Part shown: positions 56,810-64,000 of the stretch, piece after piece
How positions within the stretch are numbered: the first letter of the stretch is position 1
How the letters are laid out: the number at the start of each line of letters is the position of its first letter
NCBI RefSeq assembly: GCF_029784155.1
Contig: NC_073693.1
Span: forward strand, 237,526,447-237,590,446
Length of the DNA: 64,000 bases
Direction of reading: 5' to 3'
DNA from: Uranotaenia lowii
Lineage: Eukaryota > Arthropoda > Insecta > Diptera > Culicidae
The notes under the pieces: generated by a model
Database searches by the model: none
Told to the model about the DNA's origin: nothing
The model's input: only the letters and a program-made list of their open reading frames with translations
Made by a program: the position numbers and the translations under genes

Positions 56810-56996
56810 TCGATTATAGTCGTTTTGACATCTTTCTTCCATTCGCGACTTATATAAACGATGCAGTAGGCGGACAGTCATGGAAAAACTTATCCAGTTC
56901 AACTGTGATCGATAACACTTGGGCTCGAACTCACGGACATCGGCTCAGGAAGCAACTGACTTGCCAACTAAGATATATTACAAGCCGAAATTTTGT
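56810..56996 (-). mobile_element. tRNA-derived SINE, family C, minus-strand copy
   Basis: Reverse-oriented copy of 33469-33661. The tRNA-like head is at the right (B box complement GGGCTCGAACTC near 56930, A box complement GCCAACTAAGATA near 56965) and the tail at the left. It is flanked by similar TTTTGTTT sequences. The paralogous site near 47110 lacks it. Confidence 0.82.
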
Positions 56997-57062
56997 TTAT
57001 GATTATCGGAGAATCTGTAACAAAATAAGTAATCTGATTTTTGAACTGCAGTCAGATTTTCA

Positions 57063-59298
<2,236 letters not shown>

Positions 59299-59645
59299 AA
59301 TATTCGATTGAATAGCAATTACTACAGAATTATTTTGTCCTTTTTTAACCTAATATTTAGCATTAAATTTTGAAATTTCTTGTTTTTTTTTATTATATAT
59401 TTTGGTAATTTACTGTGAATATTATACATGTTTTTCTTTCAGCTAAAAACGCTAGCCATACATAGAATTCCGTGCTTAGTCTATTTTATGAGCTGATAAA
59501 ATTTATTTTTTCCTATGCTTTTTGTTTAATGTAGCAATGCTTAGTTTAATCACATATTTCTTTTTCTTTTCTTTCAGAATAATTGAATCGGCGTATTTTT
59601 AGCTGTTTATTTCCAACAGGTAAGTCATTTTATATTTTCCAGGAT

Positions 59646-60212
59646 AAGTAGGAATTTAAAGTGTTCTTACATTTCAAACATTGGAAACTTCACCTTTTGG
59701 AGATATTTAAGAATTTGAATGAACGATATCGTATTTATTTAGAAGCAAATTGAAAAAAAAAATCAAAAGTACGATCTATCTGTTGGCGATCTTCAACCAC
59801 AATGTTTCCTCTTCTTTCAAAGCTGATCAACAGTTTAAGTTTTAAACGTTAGTGGAATTTTATTATATATTTAAATTTGAATTCTGTTTAGTGTAGGAGT
59901 CCATCTTATTAATTATTTGAGGTATTTACGCTAATATGGAAATAGTTGGCTGCTTGCTACGGCCATACAAATTATATTAAAAAATAGGAATGCCTTACCA
60001 CACTGAGGGCTGCAAAGAAATCTATACCGAGAAACACCGAACTTATGCATTCTATGTCTCAGAAACCCCTGGACCAATTTTTGACAACTTAGCATCTTTA
60101 AGTTACAGCAAATATTGTGTTTAGTTTTGCCCAATAAAGTTGGGCATTTAAAAACAGAACAATTGAGTTATGCTTCAAAGTGTAGCAGTCTGTATGCGAG
60201 CGAGTCTGTAGT
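59646..60212. other. Spacer inside segment B'
   Basis: No counterpart in segment B. Short frames on the minus strand (59931-60134) have no recognisable domain. Confidence 0.4.
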
Positions 60213-61690
60213 TGTCGAAAAAAAAAAACAGATCCAAAAAAACAAAGAGCATGCAAAGTTCAAAAGCTCTTCATGAGTCATCCGGATTCCACAGTGCCGC
60301 CATTTTTTGATCACGCATGTATTTAGATACTTCTGTTAGATACCGGTCAGGCCAGAGGCTACACTTGATTGGTTTGAGTTCCCTTCCCGTACGCCATTCT
60401 CGATAGGCAAATGCCCCTTCACAGGACGCAGCAATCATTAGCGATGATTAGCAAACGCCTCAAGAGCCCATGTCACATTCGTCAATTTTTCTTTTCCGTT
60501 CTAAAAGTCGTCAACTTTGGAGTTATAGCGAAAGGGCGTATCTACAGATTAGGATGTCATCATTGGAGTTTAAGTTTATGTTTTTTTAAAGCGTTTGAAT
60601 CTTTCGAATTTTCGGATCCCTTACGCGTAGTTCCCCATATAAATACATATACGTGAAAAACTCCTCATTCACTGGAATCAATATTTAACGACGACGATCG
60701 TTTGGCGCAAAGTTCCCTGAAGCGTGTCCAATGCGTATCTGAAAGGCTACCGTTTGGCGTTCGGAGCTAGTCGGCGGAATAAACACGTGTTTTAAGTCGA
60801 GGCGGCGAGTCCGTGGAAAGACTCACAAACTGGTCACCAAGCCGCACAATTTCGTTCAAGGCCAAATCGGACCTGATTGTGAATTATTAATTCAAGCCGC
60901 GCGCCTTCGCTGAGCGCCTTCTGATTCGCACTAAGTTGTGGTCACTGATCCATTGACCACACTACTGGCTGATAGCAGTGCAATGGACATATTTTCGTTT
61001 AGTATGCGCCCGGACCGCTACTTCGGCGCTTAGTTGGCCGCGCGCCGGGGTCATCTGATTGGATCAAATACCGGTGATAAACCACGCCCTTCCTTGACCT
61101 CGGCGAATGACTTCTTGCGTCTAGGCTTTGCGTTTAAGCTTTGCGCCTTACAGACCGCCTCAAGAGTGCAACAAAAGCAACGACTTTTATGATGACGACG
61201 ACGTCGACAACGGATGGCCATTACTGGGGCAATTAAGTCGACCGTTTTACAGGTGCATTTTTTCACCTCCTGCACTCTTGGAACGGTGGAAATCGAACAT
61301 GGATGGGTGATGATAAACCCCTAACAACCTCACAATTGCTGCGCGTTAATCTGCGCTGAACTGGCTGAAATTGCCCGGTTAGGGTTGTGCAAAATATTGT
61401 TGCTGATCTCGGTTCACATACACCACGTGGTTAGCGAAAGACGCCAAACGCCAAACGGTTTCTCTAATCGCACGGTGTCGCAAATGTTGCTGCTGCTGTT
61501 GTTGATGGCGCATATCGCGATTATTGTTGTTGCGGTTTCTGCTGCTTCTTGAGAAACATAAGCTTCCTGCCGAAGGTGGGAAGTTCACTGGAGTACGTGC
61601 GCAATCTTTGATGAATTAATCTAGTGCAACACACCGTCAGAGAACTGTTAGACAGCGATGCGAACTTCTGTGATGCTGTTATGTTAGGTA
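60213..61690 (-). other. GC-rich island (copy 2) continuing into a CAG-type repeat region, possible gene 5' region
   Basis: 60213-61410 matches copy 1. Beyond the point where copy 1 meets the gap it continues with GCTGCTGCTGTTGTTG-type repeats (61485-61545). On the minus strand a 69-codon frame (61379-61588) carries a six-Gln run and Asn/Arg-rich stretches. Composition and conservation between copies suggest a 5' exon, UTR or promoter of a host gene, but no domain or clear exon boundary can be shown. Confidence 0.4.
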
Positions 61691-61946
61691 TGTACTGTTA
61701 GGTGACAGATTCTGTTGTCGGGGAGAAAAAAAGTTCTACAATTTCCGCCAAGGTTGTTTCATTGTTGTTATGAGATGCTTTTACACCGCAATTAAAATAC
61801 CGCGAAAGTAGGTCAGAAGATATTTCAATGCATTTGAATTATATAGAATTTACCATACGTTAGTAGTTTTTACAATCTTTTATTATTGAAAATTGTATTT
61901 TAATTGTAGTTCAAGAAATATAGAATTTCAATCAATTTTATTAAGT

Positions 61947-62400
61947 ACTAGCCGATCCCGTGAAGAATCCCTTTCACTTGCAATTATTCAAAAATAGGTA
62001 TAAAAGTGTAATACAATCAACCATGCTTAAAGCTTAGTTCTTTTAGAAATGGGACAGTTAAGAATGCATTTATTTCAAAAAACCATTCATTTGATCGAAA
62101 TACTTTCTATGAAGGAAATGAAGTAAATTTTATCATAATTCATGAAAAAATTTGAAAAAAATTATTTACCGTTTTTTGAAAGATAAATGTCAACTTTATT
62201 CTTGGTATCTCCCATCGGCAGGCGCACACTTTTTTCAGTCATGATATTGATCAGTTTTTCCATCTTTTACTCCGTTTAAACTGTATTCTAGGTGGCTGCA
62301 CCTCTTTCTTCAATTTCTGCTACTTTTCGGTCCAATCCTTTTTTTTTCAAAGAAACTGAGAGCAATTTAATGGAAACGACTGTTTCGAAATTAACAAAAC
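61947..62400 (-). mobile_element. Helitron-like 3' end on the minus strand
   Basis: On the minus strand the sequence reads GTGAAAGGGATTCTTCAC (hairpin), GGGATCGGCTAG, then T (plus-strand CTAG at 61948-61951). This has the layout of the ends at 16881, 18141 and 34116 but a different hairpin, so it is a third family. The element extends to the right by an unknown distance; the end given is nominal. Confidence 0.55.
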
Positions 62401-63355
62401 TTGATTATTTTTGAGCCACTTAAATGCGTTTTCAATGGAATGCTGGTGTTAAAATCAGACAATAACAAAGTAAAACAATCATGAGATTAATATTAAAGTA
62501 TAATCGGTTGGTATAAATCGTAGGTTGCGAACTATACATAACAGATTACTCTTTTGACGCTTTTAAAAACAGCAAAAACCAATGTTTTAGTTTGGAAAAT
62601 TGTTGTTTTTTTTCCACAAGAGCAGAATCTGGACAAACCATTATATTTTATACAAAAAAACCAGGAAATACATACTTTAATATGCTAGGGAGTTTACCAC
62701 GAGCAGACTTGTAATGGGATTCAAACGCTGAAATTTGTTAAGAATAGGGTTTTTCATAAGTTTTGTCGTTCATCAGAAATCATCTGCCTCATAACCTCGG
62801 TACCGGCTATACAGCTTACGAGCTCTGGAACTAGCAACAATTTGTTGTTTGAGGTAAGGTTTTCATGACTCATAACGAGGCAACACTTTCAGTTTATCGG
62901 AAAAAAAATTCTGGATATTTCAGCGATCTATACTTAGTTTTTTGCTTATTCAAAATAAAAAAAATCTGGTATGAGACTTGACTTCCCTGATGACCCTTAA
63001 CCGTAGTGTGTTTCACAACAATGCTTAATTTGAGCTTTGTAGACATTTTTAACAATGTTTGCATACTTTTCCACCACTCACACACGGTAATTTTTTGAAA
63101 AATCAATGTTTTTTTAAGCTATAAATTTGATAATGATGGTTTTTGAAAGAAACTGTGCAAGATATTTTTTTTTCATATTCTCTTGCATCATAGATATCTC
63201 AAAAACGCATGAATTTAAAATCTTGAAAAAATAGGTCGGTTAGTAATTTTATCAGGCAACAAAATGCAGTCAAAATTTTGAATATCCGACTACTAGTAAA
63301 TGAGCTATCAACAAAAGAAAGTGTCCCATTTCTAAAAGTACTAAGCTTTAGTTGG
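62030..63355. repeat. Dispersed inverted pair within AT-rich sequence
   Basis: AGTTCTTTTAGAAATGGGACA near 62036 pairs with TGTCCCATTTCTAAAAGTAC near 63331. This could mark the two sides of an inverted structure in the Helitron-like region. Otherwise no feature is seen between them. Confidence 0.45.
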
Positions 63356-64000
63356 TTTATGCTCGCAAGATATGAGTTCCCAGCAAACATTTAGAGAGGT
63401 TTAACCGGGGGAGAGAGCTGTTATGATAGATAGAGAGAGATTTCTTTGTATTTCGAATAGTTATGATCAAAATTCCACAACGTCTGCACAATTTGCAACA
63501 ATTCTCAAAATTTCTTCTCTCTGAGCACTAGTTTCTCTCATTTTAACACCAATTTACTCATTTTACTGCACAATTAGCCACAATTTACCACAATTTCAAT
63601 CATTGTGCTGACTGCACAACTTAAGTGGTCATTGGCGTATCTTCTCTCTCCATATCAGTCTTCCGGGTATAACTCAGAAACAACAGAATTATTCAAATTC
63701 ATATGAAAAATAAAATGATCAGAAAAAACCTACCATTTACTTATTTACTTAAAGCTACAGAATTGGAGGTGGTATATCTATAATCGCACGCAGGTCTCCA
63801 AACATTGAATTTGCGGTTTTATTTACCCTGCAAAAAGTAAAATATAGAAGCATGACAAATATGAGCGAAGAGAAGAGTTTGAAACATTTGATGGATTTCA
63901 CGCCAAGTCAACACGAAGTTTGCATGACCCTCTCAGAATTTAATAAAACTTAGTGGGCCTAAAGATCTTACATAGTAAAGCAAATTGGCAGATTCAGTTT
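63356..64000. other. Spacer to the window end
   Basis: A stretch at 63475-63640 repeats ACAATTT and CACAATTTAC-like phrases. No gene, RNA or element boundary is supported. Confidence 0.45.

Overview
The window is AT-rich eukaryotic, insect-type DNA made almost entirely of transposable elements (TEs), short repeats and unannotatable spacer. No convincing host protein-coding gene, tRNA gene, rRNA gene or bacterial feature is present. The mix of TEs (an errantivirus-type Ty3/gypsy element with env, a Jockey-clade LINE, several tRNA-derived SINEs, Helitron-like elements ending CTAGT, hAT-, piggyBac- and Harbinger-like non-autonomous elements) fits a dipteran, most likely a mosquito. That assignment is inference, because no host gene anchors it. 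Two N runs of exactly 500 bases (2967-3466, 49232-49731) are assembly gaps.

Layout. 1-4035: two tRNA-derived SINEs, a 55-copy 9-bp satellite and a gap. 4036-18142: a nested TE stack. A Helitron-like element (4036-4042 plus 15158-16881) was split by an 11.1-kb errantivirus on the minus strand (LTRs 4043-4337 and 14861-15153). The errantivirus was itself hit by a 780-bp Harbinger-like element in gag and a 2756-bp palindromic non-autonomous LTR element in env. A second Helitron-like copy follows head-to-tail (16882-18141). 18143-25489: spacer with SINE copies, a foldback repeat, a relic hAT copy and two GC-richer stretches that could be regulatory. 25490-27724: piggyBac-like element. 27895-29765: hAT-like element. 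31390-34116: Helitron-like sequence with a SINE inside.

35596-61410 looks like an old tandem duplication. Segment A (35596-37026) and segment B (about 47080-49231) recur in the same order and orientation as A' (50306-54304) and B' (56770-61410). The copies differ by TE insertions with clean target-site duplications: an intact Jockey-clade LINE lies between A and B, a hAT-like element lies in A', and a hAT-like element plus a SINE lie in B'. The B segments carry an unusually GC-rich island of about 1.2 kb that may be part of a real gene.

The proteins that can be read clearly are all TE-encoded: Gag, Pol and a disrupted Env of the errantivirus, and ORF1 and ORF2 of the LINE. Errantivirus Pol is probably made by -1 frameshifting at a canonical heptamer, and Env from a spliced message. 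The LINE is full length with both ORFs open and a perfect 14-bp target-site duplication, so it is a recent and possibly active insertion.
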